Notes under the pieces: model-generated | Told to the model about the DNA's origin: nothing | The model's input: the letters and a program-made list of their open reading frames with translations, nothing else | The model's database searches: none | Made by a program: the position numbers and the translations under genes | Assembly (NCBI GenBank): GCA_001657385.1 | Contig: LYSZ01000001.1 | Span: 496,001 to 560,000 of the forward strand | Length of the DNA stretch: 64,000 nucleotides | Source of the DNA: Parvularcula sp. BBD 1991-13 | Lineage (GTDB): Bacteria; Pseudomonadota; Alphaproteobacteria; Caulobacterales; Parvularculaceae | Direction of reading: 5' to 3' | Part shown: positions 17,729-27,309 of the stretch, in pieces | How the letters are laid out: each line of letters starts with the position of its first letter | Position numbering within the stretch: position 1 is the stretch's first letter

Positions 17729-19285
17729 ATGAACACCGCCTGCGAACAAGACGAGGTCGTCGCCTTCCTGTCGTCGCCGGCCGCCCATGACGGGCTTGAT
17801 CCGGGTGCGGAGGTCACGCGGATCGACACCCATCTCTCCCATGTCTTCATCGCCGGCGCGCGCGTTTACAAGGTCAAGCGGGCGGTGCGGTACGATTTCG
17901 TCGATTTTTCCACCCTTGAGGCGCGCCGCGCCGCCTGCGAAAACGAAGTGCGGGTCAACCGGCGCACCGCGCCGGACATGTATCTGCGCGCCGCGCCGCT
18001 GTACCGCGCCGGGCGCGGTCTGAGCTGGCGGGGCGAGGCGGGCGCGCCGGTCGTCGAGTGGGCCGTGGTGATGGCGCGCTTCGAACGCGAGGACCAGTTC
18101 GACGTGATGGCGTCGGCCGGGCGGCTCGACGTCCGGACCGTCGAGGCGCTCGCCGACCGCGTCGCCGCGTTTCACTGCGACGCTGCGCGAAAACCGGCGC
18201 CGCGCCCGGGGGCGGCGGTTCCCGCCATCCTTGACGAACTCGCCGACGGCATGGCGAGCGGGGCGCTGGCCCCGTCGCGCGGCGGGGACATTCGCCGCTG
18301 GCGCGCGGCGGCGGGGCGGGCGGCGGCGAACGCGGCGCGCTATATCGCGGCGCGCCGACGGCATGGCTGGGTGCGCGAATGCCACGGCGATCTCCATCTC
18401 GGCAATATCTGCCTTTTTCACGGGGCGCCGACCCCGTTTGACGCGATCGAGTTCAACGCCGATCTCAGCGACATCGACGTCCTTTACGATATCGGCTTTA
18501 CGCTGATGGATTTTCTGCGTCACGACCGCCGCGATCTGGCGAACGCCTTCCTGAACCGTTACCTCTCCGAGACGCGCGATTACGCGGGGTTGCGGCTGCT
18601 GGCGCTCTATATCTCCATGCGGGCGGGCGTGCGGGCGATGGTGTCGAGCCTGCCGGGTCAGCCGCCTGACGCCGCGGCGCGGGCGGACGGCTATCTCGAC
18701 CTCGCGCTGAACATGCTGGCGCCGCCGCCGCCGGCGTCGCTGGTCTGCGTCGGCGGATATTCCGCAACCGGAAAATCGACCCTCGCCGCGCGGCTGGCGC
18801 TGGCGTCCGGCGGCGCGACGGGCGCGGTGGTATTGCGCAGCGACGTCATCCGCAAACGCCTGGCGGGCGTTGCGCCGGAAACGCCGCTCCCGCCGGCGGC
18901 TTACGCCGCCGAGGCGACCGCGGCGGCGTATGCGCGCATGCTGAAGGACGCGCGCCGCGCCCTGCGCGCGGGCGCGCCGGTCATTCTCGACGCGACGTTT
19001 CTCGATCCGGCGGAGCGCAAGGGCGCGAGCGCGCTTGCCGCGCGCGCCGGCGTTTCCTTTCGGGGCCTGTGGCTGACGGCGCCGAAGAGCGTGCTCGCCG
19101 CGCGCATCGTCCGGCGCAGGGGCGATGCGTCGGATGCGGATCTCGGCGTTCTCGAACGCCAGTTCGAGCGGCCCGCCATGATCGACGACGACCGGGACCG
19201 CGACTGGCGCGCGGTGGACGCCTCGGGTCCGCCCGAGGCGGTGCTCGACGAGGCGGTCTCGCAGCTTCAAGGAGAGTGTCCATGA
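17729..19285 (+). CDS. APH-like kinase fused to a P-loop kinase (bifunctional aminoglycoside phosphotransferase/ATP-binding protein type)
   Basis: 518 residues from ATG 17729. The N-terminal ~330 residues have an aminoglycoside-phosphotransferase-like fold with the catalytic loop HGDLHLGN (His219, Asp221) and a downstream IEFN acidic motif. The C-terminal ~180 residues begin with the P-loop GGYSATGKST (about 342-351) and resemble gluconate-kinase-like P-loop kinases. This architecture is widespread in proteobacteria and often annotated as a resistance gene, but the physiological substrate is unknown. It overlaps the GNAT gene by 4 nt (ATGA) and follows a universal stress protein gene. Confidence 0.85.
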   Translation: MNTACEQDEVVAFLSSPAAHDGLDPGAEVTRIDTHLSHVFIAGARVYKVKRAVRYDFVDFSTLEARRAACENEVRVNRRTAPDMYLRAAPLYRAGRGLSWRGEAGAPVVEWAVVMARFEREDQFDVMASAGRLDVRTVEALADRVAAFHCDAARKPAPRPGAAVPAILDELADGMASGALAPSRGGDIRRWRAAAGRAAANAARYIAARRRHGWVRECHGDLHLGNICLFHGAPTPFDAIEFNADLSDIDVLYDIGFTLMDFLRHDRRDLANAFLNRYLSETRDYAGLRLLALYISMRAGVRAMVSSLPGQPPDAAARADGYLDLALNMLAPPPPASLVCVGGYSATGKSTLAARLALASGGATGAVVLRSDVIRKRLAGVAPETPLPPAAYAAEATAAAYARMLKDARRALRAGAPVILDATFLDPAERKGASALAARAGVSFRGLWLTAPKSVLAARIVRRRGDASDADLGVLERQFERPAMIDDDRDRDWRAVDASGPPEAVLDEAVSQLQGECP

Positions 19286-19893
19286 GCCTTCAGCCCCCTG
19301 ACGGAAACGGCGGCCGCGGCGCGGGCGGCGGCCGCATGACCAGCGCCCCGGTGATCACGACCATCGCCGGGCGCCAGTTCGAATTGCGCCGCATCCGCCC
19401 GGAGGACGCGGACGGGTACGACCGGCTGGTCGCCACGCTGAGCCCTGAGGACCGCCGCTACCGGTTTTTCAGCGCCTTCGCCAGGCTGCCCGCCAGCCTG
19501 CGCGAGAGCCTGACCAATGTCGACCACGAGACCCACGAGGCCTTCGTCGCCGCGGAATTCGGTCCTATACGAAACGATCCGGCGCGGGACGGTCCGCTGC
19601 GGGACGGTCCGCTGCGGGACGATATCGGCGGGGTGGTGCGGATGATCGTCGACGCGGACGGCGCCGGCGCCGAATACGCCATCGTCGTCTCCCGCCGGCT
19701 GCGCGGCGTCGGCCTCGGCTTTGCGTTGATGCAATATGTGATTGACTATGCGCGCTATGCCGGCCTCTCGAGGCTGCATGGCGACGTCATGACCGAGAAC
19801 AAGGCGATGATGCAGATGTGCCGGGAGCTGGGGTTCACGCCCATGCGTCATCCTGACGACCCGACCGTCTCGATCGTCACCCTGGCGCTGTAG
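19282..19893 (+). CDS. GNAT family N-acetyltransferase
   Basis: 203 residues. ATG 19282 overlaps the stop of the kinase gene (ATGA) and has AAGGAGAG upstream. The fold is GNAT: RRIRPEDADGYDRLV, then the acetyl-CoA loop RRLRGVGLGFALM and a late NKAMMQMCRELGF. The domain resembles the acetyltransferase module found with protein-lysine acetylation and stress proteins. Residues about 102-114 contain an in-frame repeat (RDGPL twice), arising from a 15-bp DNA tandem repeat that lies in a loop. The substrate is unknown. It is likely co-expressed with the kinase fusion and universal stress protein. Confidence 0.85.
   Translation: MSLQPPDGNGGRGAGGGRMTSAPVITTIAGRQFELRRIRPEDADGYDRLVATLSPEDRRYRFFSAFARLPASLRESLTNVDHETHEAFVAAEFGPIRNDPARDGPLRDGPLRDDIGGVVRMIVDADGAGAEYAIVVSRRLRGVGLGFALMQYVIDYARYAGLSRLHGDVMTENKAMMQMCRELGFTPMRHPDDPTVSIVTLAL
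19586..19623. repeat. In-frame 15-bp tandem repeat inside the GNAT gene
   Basis: GGGACGGTCCGCTGC occurs twice, then a partial third copy. Being a multiple of three it adds five residues per unit without breaking the frame. Confidence 0.85.
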
Positions 19894-19971
19894 AACGGCC
19901 GATCGGGCTTTGGAATCGCCCGGGTCTGGGATATCTCCTTGCCCGTTGCGGCCGACAACACGCCAAAACAC

Positions 19972-20023
19972 GCCTGAAGAACAACGCCCGAAGAACAACG
20001 TCTGAAGAACAACGCCTGAGGAG
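19972..20023. repeat. 14-bp tandem repeat leading into the tpiA ribosome site
   Basis: The unit GCCTGAAGAACAAC occurs in three near-identical copies (19972, 19986, 20000). A decayed fourth copy at 20014 supplies GAGGAG, the Shine-Dalgarno of tpiA. Confidence 0.85.
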
Positions 20024-20031
20024 ACCCGCCC

Positions 20032-20778
20032 ATGAAGCCATTGATCGCCGGCAACTGGAAAATGAACGGCCTCGCCGACGCCGCGTCCGAGATCGAGGCG
20101 CTGATCGCGAAAATGGACGGCTCCGCGCCGGCGGACCGCGACGTCGCGGTCTGTCCGCCGGCGACGCTGCTGGCGGGCTTCGCCGCGCGCTATTCCGACG
20201 AGGCGATCCAGTTCGGCGGCCAGGACTGCCACGCCGAGGCGAGCGGCGCCCACACCGGCGACATCAGCGCCGAAATGCTGGCGGATGCGGGCGCGGCCTT
20301 TGTGATCGTCGGCCATTCCGAGCGCCGGGCCGATCACGGGGAGACCGACGCGGCGGTCCGCGCGAAGGCCGAGGCCGCCCTGCGCGCCGGGCTGACGCCG
20401 ATCATCTGCGTCGGGGAGACGCAGGAGGAGCGCTCGACGGGCCGCGCCTTCGACGTGGTGCGCACCCAACTGGCGGGATCGGTCCCGACATCCGGCCCCC
20501 GGTCCGGCCCGCTCGCGGATGACGACTATGTGATCGCTTACGAGCCGGTCTGGGCCATCGGCACCGGATTGACGCCGACCCTTGAGGACATCGCCGAGAT
20601 GCACGAAGACATCCGGGAGCGGACCGGCGCGGGCGCGCGTATTCTTTACGGCGGCTCGGTGAAGCCTGCGAACGCGGCGGAGATCCTGCGCGTGCGCAAT
20701 GTGAACGGGGCGCTGGTCGGCGGCGCCAGTTTGAAGGCGAATGACTTTTATGCCATCGTCGCTGCGGCCGCTGGGTGA
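20032..20778 (+). CDS. tpiA: Triosephosphate isomerase
   Basis: 248 residues, the standard length. It interconverts dihydroxyacetone phosphate and glyceraldehyde 3-phosphate in glycolysis and gluconeogenesis. Substrate and catalytic residues are visible: Asn8 and Lys10 in GNWKMN, His95 in GHSERR, Glu171 in [11 protein letters not shown], plus the phosphate-binding YGGSVKPAN and GGASL loops. A short insertion-like [12 protein letters not shown] precedes the catalytic Glu strand. The start has GAGGAG at a proper distance, formed by the last copy of a small tandem repeat. Confidence 0.97.
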   Translation: MKPLIAGNWKMNGLADAASEIEALIAKMDGSAPADRDVAVCPPATLLAGFAARYSDEAIQFGGQDCHAEASGAHTGDISAEMLADAGAAFVIVGHSERRADHGETDAAVRAKAEAALRAGLTPIICVGETQEERSTGRAFDVVRTQLAGSVPTSGPRSGPLADDDYVIAYEPVWAIGTGLTPTLEDIAEMHEDIRERTGAGARILYGGSVKPANAAEILRVRNVNGALVGGASLKANDFYAIVAAAAG

Positions 20779-20844
20779 CGCGCCGGCGGCGTCGATTTCG
20801 GCATCGATCATGACGCGCGGGCGCCGCGCGCGCCCCACGGAGCC

Positions 20845-21801
20845 ATGCAGGTGAGCAGTTTTTTCCTCGGTTTCACCGGCGTGGCGCTGGCCCTTGCGGC
20901 GTTGTCCGGATGCACCGCCTGGAACGCCGAGCGCATCGCGCCGATGGCCGGCAAGCGCGTGCCCGTGAACGGCGCGGCGATGCACGTCCTTGATCTCGGC
21001 CCGCGCGACGCGGCCGGGCGCGAGCCGCCGGTCGTCCTGATCCACGGGGCGAGCGTGAACCTGCTTGACATGAAGATCGCCCTCGGCGACGCCCTCAGCG
21101 CCGACCGCCGCGTGATCATGATCGACCGGCCCGGCCGGGGATATTCCGAACGACCGGAAAACGGCCACCTGATCGAGGTGCAGGCGCGCTATATCCGCGA
21201 CGTTCTCGCCGCTCTCGACGTCGAAAACCCCGTCGTCGTGGGGCAGAGCTATGGCGGCGCGGTGGCGCTCGCCTACGCCCTTCAGTACCAGGACGACATG
21301 GCCGGGCTCGTGCTCCTCGCGCCGGTGAGCCACGAATGGCCGGGCGGCGTCGCCTGGTACAACAACGCCTCGCAGATCCCGGCCCTCGGCTTTCTCCTGC
21401 GCCGGCTGGTGATCCCGGTCTATGGACAACTCGTCGCCGCGGGCGGGGTCGAGGATTCGTTCGCCCCCGACGCGCCGCCGGAAAACTACGCCGAGCGGGC
21501 GGGGCTGGCCCTTCTCTTTCGCGCGAAGGACTTCAAGGCCAACGCCGCCGACCTCGCCCGCCTGAAGCCGCAGATTGTCGAGCAGCAGTCGCGCTATGGC
21601 GAGCTTGACCTGCCGGTGGTCATTTTTGCGGGCGCGAACGACAGGACGGTCTTTCCGTCGATCCATTCCGAGGCGCTGGAACGCGACATCGCCGGGGCGA
21701 CGTTAACCATGCTGCCCGATACGGGCCACGCCCTGCACCACGCCGAGCCGGCCGAAATCCTGCCGGCGATCCGCGCCATCGGCGCGCGGTCGGGGTCTTG
21801 A
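20845..21801 (+). CDS. Alpha/beta-hydrolase fold lipoprotein
   Basis: 318 residues. The N-terminus is a lipoprotein signal with lipobox LSGC (Cys23). The rest is an alpha/beta hydrolase with oxyanion-loop LIHGAS, nucleophile Ser135 in GQSYGG, acid Asp266 in GANDRT and His295 in DTGHALHH, so the triad is complete. It is predicted to be an envelope-anchored esterase or related hydrolase of unknown substrate. It follows tpiA by 66 bp in the same direction but has no obvious functional link to it. Confidence 0.85.
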   Translation: MQVSSFFLGFTGVALALAALSGCTAWNAERIAPMAGKRVPVNGAAMHVLDLGPRDAAGREPPVVLIHGASVNLLDMKIALGDALSADRRVIMIDRPGRGYSERPENGHLIEVQARYIRDVLAALDVENPVVVGQSYGGAVALAYALQYQDDMAGLVLLAPVSHEWPGGVAWYNNASQIPALGFLLRRLVIPVYGQLVAAGGVEDSFAPDAPPENYAERAGLALLFRAKDFKANAADLARLKPQIVEQQSRYGELDLPVVIFAGANDRTVFPSIHSEALERDIAGATLTMLPDTGHALHHAEPAEILPAIRAIGARSGS

Positions 21802-21931
21802 CGCGTCCGACGAGCCGGGGGGCCGCGCCCTGAAAAACGCTTCCGAAGATGATCTGCGTCAAGACGGGCGCGCTGGCCGCGTTAATGGTCGGGATGGTTT
21901 TTGCGGCTATAATGAACCCACGCAGCGATGG

Positions 21932-22789
21932 ATGAGACTTATGAGTTACTTGCCGGAAAGCGCGACCGGCGCGCCCGTATTCGATTATGACGCCGTCAAG
22001 GACAAGGGCCTTGAACTGACCGAGACATACGCCGCGGGCGATCCGTTTCCCCACATCGTCATCGACGATTTCCTGCCCCCGAGCATGATCGAGTTGTGCC
22101 TTGAGAACTTCCCGAAAAAGCCCGATCCGGACAGCATGAGCTTTGACCGCGATCAGGAGCGCTACAAGACGAGCTATCATCCCGACCACATGGAGCCGGC
22201 GCTGCGCAATCTGTTCTACGCCTTCAACTCGCGGCCGTTCATCCGCGTCGTGGAGAACATCACCGGCATCAAACAGCTGATTCCCGACCCGTACTTTCTC
22301 GGCGCCGGATTCCACGAAATCGCCACGGGCGGGCACCTGTCGGTGCATGCGGACTTCAATCACCACAAGCCGATGAACCTGGAGCGCCGGGTCAACATGC
22401 TGATCTATCTGAACCCGGACTGGAAAGCGGAATATGGCGGCCAGCTCGAACTGTGGCGCACGGACATGTCCGAACAGGTGCAGTCCGTTGTGCCGGTCCT
22501 CAACCGTTGCGCCATCTTCACCACCACACAGCAGAGCATGCACGGCAATCCGCAGCCGATCGCCCATCCGGAGGGCGCCAGCCGCAAATCCATCGCGCTG
22601 TATTTCTACACCGCCACCTGGGACGAGACTCGCGCCGGCAAGACGACGCAGTTCTATTCCCGGCCGGGCACCGGCGACCGCACCGACTGGAAGATCCGGC
22701 GCAAGGAATTCGTCGAGGCGGTGACGCCTCCGATCGTCCTGCGCGGGGTCAACAAGATCGGCCGGATGATGCGCGGCGCGGCCCGGTAA
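21932..22789 (+). CDS. 2-oxoglutarate/Fe(II)-dependent oxygenase (prolyl-4-hydroxylase-like)
   Basis: 285 residues; ATG 21941 is an alternative start. The double-stranded beta-helix metal site is visible: His139-x-Asp141 in SVHADFNHH, distal His204 in SMHGNP, and the 2-oxoglutarate-binding Arg in SRKSIALYFYT. The neighbouring MLIYLNPDWKAEYGGQLELW block is characteristic of bacterial P4H-type enzymes acting on proteins or small molecules. A C-terminal basic tail (GRMMRGAAR) is short. It is monocistronic as far as can be seen. The substrate is unknown. Confidence 0.88.
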   Translation: MRLMSYLPESATGAPVFDYDAVKDKGLELTETYAAGDPFPHIVIDDFLPPSMIELCLENFPKKPDPDSMSFDRDQERYKTSYHPDHMEPALRNLFYAFNSRPFIRVVENITGIKQLIPDPYFLGAGFHEIATGGHLSVHADFNHHKPMNLERRVNMLIYLNPDWKAEYGGQLELWRTDMSEQVQSVVPVLNRCAIFTTTQQSMHGNPQPIAHPEGASRKSIALYFYTATWDETRAGKTTQFYSRPGTGDRTDWKIRRKEFVEAVTPPIVLRGVNKIGRMMRGAAR

Positions 22790-22842
22790 GGCCCGCCGGC
22801 GCTGCGGGGCCGCGGCGCGGCGCGGCTTCGCGGCCATAACCG

Positions 22843-22884
22843 CGCAGCCATGACATCGCAGCCATGACGTCGCAGCCATGACCA
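22843..22884. repeat. 14-bp tandem repeat, 3 copies
   Basis: Three copies of CGCAGCCATGACAT with only the last bases varying lie between the oxygenase gene and secG. Confidence 0.88.
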
Positions 22885-23039
22885 TGCGGGCGGAACGGCC
22901 GTGCGCGCAGAGGGGCTTGCGGGCGAGGGGGCTTTCCGTTAATCCCGCCTGTCTTCGCTCCAGCGTCCGCGCGCGGGCGGTTTAACCTTTTTCCGGCGTT
23001 CCCATATGGGTCTGGCAAGACCCGGAAAGCGTTTTCGAC

Positions 23040-23609
23040 ATGACCGCTGTCATCCTCACGGTTCACTCCCTTATCGTCATCGCCCTGATCGGCGTCGTAC
23101 TGCTTCAGCGCTCCGACGGCGGCGCGCTGGGGCTCGGCGGCGGCGCCGGCGGCGGCTTCATGTCCGGGCGCGGCGCGGCCAATGCGCTGACGCGCACCAC
23201 CTCCGTCCTGGCGGCGGCGTTTTTCGCCACCTCGCTGATCCTCGCGATCCGCGCCGGTACGGGAGAGGATGCGGCGGCCGTGATCGAAGAGCTGACCGGC
23301 CAGGACGGCGACGTCTCGCAGGAGCCGCTCGGCGAGCCCACCACCGACGACCTCATCAAGAGCCTCGGCGCCGGAGACGACGCCGAGGCGGCGGGCGAAG
23401 GGGGAACCGTGACGGACGAGGCTGTTCTCGACGCCCTCGGCGCGAGCGATGCTGCGCCCGCCGCCGCGCCTGCCGCCATAGGCGGCGCGGATGAGGATGC
23501 CGGCGCCGACGCGCCAGCGCCGGACGCTTCGTCCGGCGAGGCTCTCGACGGCGGCGAGACGCAGAGCGGGGAAGGCGAAACCGATCCCGACCCGGACCCG
23601 GCTCCTTAA
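23040..23609 (+). CDS. secG: Protein translocase subunit SecG, with long acidic tail
   Basis: 189 residues, against ~75-110 for a minimal SecG. The N-terminus has the SecG pattern: a first helix (about 3-22), the LLQRSDGGALGLGGG loop, and a second helix (about 52-71) after TRTTSVLAAAFF. SecG assists SecYE-dependent export. The remaining ~115 residues form an Ala/Asp/Glu-rich, probably disordered cytosolic or periplasmic tail, a habit seen in alphaproteobacterial SecG proteins. It precedes pyrG, a common gene neighbour in this class. Confidence 0.92.
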   Translation: MTAVILTVHSLIVIALIGVVLLQRSDGGALGLGGGAGGGFMSGRGAANALTRTTSVLAAAFFATSLILAIRAGTGEDAAAVIEELTGQDGDVSQEPLGEPTTDDLIKSLGAGDDAEAAGEGGTVTDEAVLDALGASDAAPAAAPAAIGGADEDAGADAPAPDASSGEALDGGETQSGEGETDPDPDPAP

Positions 23610-23687
23610 CCACGCTCGCCCGGTCCGGCGTCCTCGCGCGCCGGGCGTCGCAACGCCGCACGGGCGGGGCTGTCTTTCTTTTTTTGA

Positions 23688-25388
<1,701 letters not shown>

Positions 25389-25414
25389 AGCCGATTGCGG
25401 TCATCGCGATTCGT

Positions 25415-25489
25415 CATTGGCCCTGTCACTTATGGCCCTGATCACCATTGGCTCTGTTCTTATTGGCCTTGGCCACCATTGGCTCTGGA
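25415..25489. repeat. Degenerate ~15-17-bp tandem repeat after pyrG
   Basis: The segment repeats ATTGGCYCTG-like units about five times with variable spacing. It contains no gene and lies in the spacer downstream of pyrG. Confidence 0.6.
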
Positions 25490-25576
25490 TTCTTACGCGG
25501 AGCGTTTTGCGCGCCGCAACACCGGTTATCCGCTTTTGCCGTAAACGCTTTAGCGCCATTGCTGCCGGATGCGGGA

Positions 25577-25603
25577 CGGCCGCGGCAAGATGCGCCGCGG
25601 CCG
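25577..25603. terminator. Symmetric GC hairpin between convergent genes
   Basis: A 9-bp perfect stem (CGGCCGCGG / CCGCGGCCG) with a 9-nt loop lies between convergent pyrG and the small Cys-rich gene. It lacks a T-run, so termination function is only suggested by position. Confidence 0.4.
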
Positions 25604-25647
25604 GATGCCGTCAGGGTTCACATGCCGGGTTTTGACGCCGGCGATGA

Positions 25648-25977
25648 TCAGCAGGGCGGGCCTTCATTGCGGCATTTGAGGCGACACCGCTCGACGCAGT
25701 TGGAGCCGCCGCCGGTGAAGCAGTCGATGACGCAGTTTTCGAGGCACAGGGAACAGCCCGCCTGCGGGCCGTCGAATGATGCGTTGATGATGGTGGCCGT
25801 GGCCGGGTCGGTCGCCCGGGCGTACTGAACCGCCTCCTGCACCAGGATTTCGGCGGCGCTCGCAGCGGCGAAGGGGGCGGCCGCGGTGCGGTCGCAGGCG
25901 CCGTCGGCGGCGCTCGCGGCGCCGATCGCGGCGACGCTCATGATCATGAAGGAAAGCACGCCAAGAAATGTTTTCAT
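25648..25977 (-). CDS. Small secreted nine-cysteine protein (paralogue 1)
   Basis: 109 residues with a strong CAGGAGA ribosome site. A Sec signal peptide (cleavage at ASA, near residue 23) leaves a mature ~86-residue protein. Its C-terminus has a dense pattern C-x2-C-x3-C-x3-C-x7-C-x3-C-x3-C plus two flanking cysteines. I do not recognise the family. It is clearly homologous over its whole length to the upstream gene (shared ADGA, SAAEILV-QEAV and the identical Cys spacing), so the two arose by tandem duplication. Metal binding or a disulfide-rich periplasmic fold are both possible. It is probably co-transcribed with its paralogue, 69 bp upstream. Confidence 0.78.
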   Translation of the reverse strand: MKTFLGVLSFMIMSVAAIGAASAADGACDRTAAAPFAAASAAEILVQEAVQYARATDPATATIINASFDGPQAGCSLCLENCVIDCFTGGGSNCVERCRLKCRNEGPPC

Positions 25978-26046
25978 GCAAATGTCTCCTGAGAAATGGT
26001 GGTTAACGAACGAACTAACTGAGCACTTAATTCGGTATAGAGAAGA

Positions 26047-26409
26047 TCAGGGCTCGCATTGCGGGCCCGGGCACTGGCTGCGGCAGATTCGCTCGCAGTT
26101 CGTTCCGCCGGCGGACAGGCACGGAATGAGGCAGTTGACGTAACAAAGCGAACAACTGGCGGCGGTCGGGCCGTCAAGGGACGCCGTAATCACGGTCGCA
26201 GTTGCCGGGACGGCGGCTGCGTTTGCCGCCGCGTCTGCTGTCCGTGCGTCCGGAACTGCTTGTCGCACCAGGAGTTCCGCGGCGCTCGGCCCGTCGGCTG
26301 GGGCCGCTGCGACGTGCGCGCAGGAGCCGGCGCCGTCAGCTGCGCTGACGGCGCCGATCTGGGCGACGCCGAGGATGGCGAATGAAATCAAGGCGAGAAT
26401 TCTTCTCAT
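26047..26409 (-). CDS. Small secreted nine-cysteine protein (paralogue 2)
   Basis: 120 residues from ATG 26409. Two further ATGs at 26412 and 26415 and a TTG at 26427 are in frame, but only 26409 gives an 8-nt gap from the GGAG site. A Sec signal peptide (AVSA cleavage) precedes an Ala-rich segment. It ends in the same C-x2-C-x3-C-x3-C-x7-C-x3-C-x3-C array as its neighbour, with a further Cys near the end. The Cys residues are conserved while other residues between the copies have diverged, which suggests selection on the cysteine framework. The function is unknown. Confidence 0.75.
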   Translation of the reverse strand: MRRILALISFAILGVAQIGAVSAADGAGSCAHVAAAPADGPSAAELLVRQAVPDARTADAAANAAAVPATATVITASLDGPTAASCSLCYVNCLIPCLSAGGTNCERICRSQCPGPQCEP

Positions 26410-26550
26410 CATCATATCTCCGTTCAAGACTGATCAGTAAGGCCGGACGGAACTGATGATGAATGATATGACTTCCTGCAAATATCCGATAATCTATAGT
26501 ATGAAATATTTTTGTGCTGATATTGCGCCCGTCAGGGACGGCGGGGCTGA

Positions 26551-26592
26551 ACGCGCGTCACAATGCGACGTATGTCAGAGTGCGACGCGCGT
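26551..26592. terminator. Hairpin downstream of the 91-residue gene
   Basis: An inverted repeat of 12 bp with one mismatch (ACGCGCGTCACA and TGCGACGCGCGT) and an 18-nt loop lies 26 bp after the stop of the minus-strand orphan gene. There is no T-run. It may partly terminate or protect that transcript. Confidence 0.4.
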
Positions 26593-26617
26593 CGTAGAGG
26601 GAGCGCCCCGATGCGCG

Positions 26618-26893
26618 TTAAGCGGTGATGTTGTATTTCGACGGGCCGATATTCGACGTCACCGTCAGTATGCGGTCGTTATGGGCGTTCGAGTCGGAAT
26701 AATCCAGTTGGTCGCCGCGATTGAAATGGCCGATTTGCGGCGGCGGCTCCTTCAGGACCATGGTGCCGGCCGCGCCGGCGGGCACTTCCGGCGCGCCGGC
26801 CGGCACAGCGGGGAAGGTAATGTTGACAACATCCGTTTTGGTCACCGGATTGCCGCGCAGTTCGACAATACCGCCTTCAACAACTCGTGTCAT
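26618..26893 (-). CDS. Orphan 91-residue protein
   Basis: 91 residues with an ideal AGGAGG ribosome site and codon usage like its surroundings, so a real gene is likely. No signal peptide or membrane helix is seen. The middle is Pro/Ala/Gly-rich (two PAGA-type segments), and the ends look beta-rich (VVEGGIVELRGNPVTKTDVV; DRILTVTSNIGPSKY). No family is recognised. It precedes the two secreted Cys-rich genes on the same strand with a 200-bp gap that includes a hairpin, so co-transcription is possible but unproven. Confidence 0.65.
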   Translation of the reverse strand: MTRVVEGGIVELRGNPVTKTDVVNITFPAVPAGAPEVPAGAAGTMVLKEPPPQIGHFNRGDQLDYSDSNAHNDRILTVTSNIGPSKYNITA

Positions 26894-26988
26894 GATATGT
26901 CCTCCTGTTCATAACACGTATAGGTTGTAATTCCAAAAAATGACCCGAAGCTTTTCAATTCTCGTCAAATTGTAACGATTGAAGTCGC

Positions 26989-27033
26989 GGGCTGCGCCGT
27001 CTTGGGCCGCACTGTCTCGGGCTGCGGCGATCG
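26989..27033. repeat. 15-bp tandem repeat, 3 copies
   Basis: Three imperfect copies of GGGCTGCGCCGTCTT lie just beyond the terminator of the candidate small RNA. Confidence 0.75.
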
Positions 27034-27069
27034 AGGACTGAGGGATCGGACCGAAAAAGCGGCGCTTGG

Positions 27070-27108
27070 CAAAAAAGCGGCCCCGCCCGCCTCTCGCGGG
27101 GTAGGGGC
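27070..27108 (-). terminator. Intrinsic terminator, minus strand
   Basis: On the minus strand a two-part stem (six GC pairs, 27103-27108 with 27078-27083, then five pairs around a 5-nt loop) is followed by GC and six T. This is a textbook Rho-independent terminator pointing left with no annotated gene directly upstream of it. Confidence 0.7.
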
Positions 27109-27260
27109 CTGATCGCCGGGTCGCTGCGGTCGAAAGACCATGGCTTCGGCGCTGCGCCGTGAACGCGTCTCGCGTTCTTGCGGCCATCTTTCGATGTGGG
27201 TGCGCGTCTTGCGCAATATGAAGCATTACATTTCAGCGCTTGAGACGTCAATGATATGAA
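27070..27260 (-). ncRNA. Candidate small RNA (~190 nt)
   Basis: The segment is bounded by a near-consensus promoter (TTGACA-N18-TATTAT, 27296-27267 on the minus strand) and an intrinsic terminator. Short open frames inside lack ribosome sites and have no protein-like composition. The RNA could fold into several GC-rich stems. It may be an unrecognised housekeeping RNA such as a divergent 6S RNA, or a regulatory RNA; I cannot assign a family by eye. Confidence 0.5.
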
Positions 27261-27296
27261 AATAGGATAATATCCTTGCGCTTACAGTACTGTCAA
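27240..27296. promoter_or_regulatory. Overlapping divergent promoters sharing a near-palindromic -10 region
   Basis: Plus strand: TTGAGA (27240-27245), 17 bp, TAGGAT (27263-27268), leading to the membrane protein gene. Minus strand: TTGACA (27296-27291), 18 bp, TATTAT (27272-27267), leading to the candidate small RNA. The shared core AGGATAATATCCT is nearly palindromic, as in bidirectional promoters with symmetric -10 elements. Confidence 0.6.
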
Positions 27297-27309
27297 AAAG
27301 GGGAAGGGC

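Noticed and set aside
26955-27251. Small open frames inside the candidate small RNA on the minus strand
   Set aside because: None has a Shine-Dalgarno. Three frames are open together, two of them ending in low-complexity Arg/Ser/Pro sequence, and all run through the terminator.
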